A stretch of DNA of 52,716 bases. Origin: Vreelandella stevensii S18214 (GTDB lineage: Bacteria; Pseudomonadota; Gammaproteobacteria; Pseudomonadales; Halomonadaceae). Each line of letters opens with the position of its first letter. Position 1 is the first letter of the stretch. The translations under genes were made by a program, and so were the position numbers. The stretch covers positions 1-52,716 of the forward strand of contig NZ_AJTS01000037.1 in assembly GCF_000275725.1 (NCBI RefSeq), given 5' to 3'. Positions 52,713 to 52,716 of the stretch are shown piece after piece. The notes beneath the pieces are model-generated. The model worked only from the letters and a program-made list of their open reading frames with translations. It made no database searches and had not been told where the DNA came from.

Positions 52713-52716
52713 GGCT

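Larger units (their letters stand above)
51634..52716 (-). mobile_element. IS200/IS605-type element with tnpB only, truncated by window edge
   Basis: The right end is recognised from the hairpin at 51644-51663 and the TCAA on the minus strand at 51637-51634, six bases beyond the stem. The tnpB gene fills the rest of the window; the left end and any tnpA are out of view. It inserted about 65 bases upstream of the bfr start, so it may affect bfr transcription. Confidence 0.75.

Overview
The window looks like the chromosome of a GC-rich, aerobic gammaproteobacterium, most probably Halomonadaceae (Halomonas-like). This is inferred from tightly packed genes, the protein repertoire (bioFHCDA, eutBC without a microcompartment, TRAP uptake, ChrAB, AceK) and the style of the proteins; there is no rRNA here to prove it.

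Layout. 1-4558: end of a biotin operon, bioF (cut by the window edge)-bioH-bioC-bioD-bioA, each gene overlapping the next by 4 bases. 4595-6063: an IS200/IS605-type element carrying only a tnpB. 6075-13139 (minus strand): cobB-type sirtuin with aceK, a CIA30-family gene, and an ethanolamine set (permease, eutC, eutB), with an EutR-like AraC regulator divergent at 13352. 14304-17111: a GAF-GAF-GGDEF-EAL signalling gene broken by one in-frame stop. 17.1-19.1 kb: an AT-richer stretch with an XRE regulator, a methyltransferase and a TIGR03643-type gene. 19.1-22.6 kb: metal-linked genes, namely a COG0523 GTPase behind a Zur-like box, a PepSY membrane protein and a DUF2946 protein. 22.8-26.6 kb: LysR regulator, M20 amidohydrolase and AbgT-type transporter. 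26632-27971: two ORF-less group II introns, both 670 nt, joined head to tail and sitting directly behind a transcription terminator.

28.0-39.6 kb is the most interesting block. A GntR/UTRA regulator sits between two divergent transcription units, each preceded by nearly the same 18-bp palindrome. Minus arm: LeuC-like and LeuD-like hydro-lyase plus a DctPQM TRAP importer. Plus arm: NTF2-fold protein, isocitrate lyase/methylisocitrate lyase-type enzyme, isochorismatase-type amidohydrolase, two polysaccharide-deacetylase-fold (allantoinase/imidase-like) enzymes and an FAD dehydrogenase. Together these can be read as a route that opens a cyclic imide or amide, removes ammonia, desaturates and hydrates the resulting dicarboxylate, and cleaves it by a retro-aldol step. 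The substrate is not known; this is inference.

39.7-44.1 kb: ChrB/ChrA, DUF1653, tcdA and truC. 44.2-48.75 kb: an Opp/Nik-type ABC importer behind a second Zur-like box, whose substrate-binding protein is a pseudogene (N-terminal deletion plus a Trp-to-amber stop) while both permeases and the fused double ATPase are intact. 48.8-51.6 kb: sodC, cstA-type transporter, bacterioferritin. 51634-end: a second tnpB-only element of a different TnpB lineage.

Shared themes are metal homeostasis (two Zur-like sites, COG0523, sodC, bfr, DUF2946), small-molecule nitrogen/carbon scavenging (ethanolamine, acyl-amino acids, the imide-like cluster), and recent decay or mobility (two nonsense-broken genes, two tnpB elements, tandem introns, two short tandem repeats that begin at stop codons). 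I saw no tRNA, rRNA or CRISPR array.
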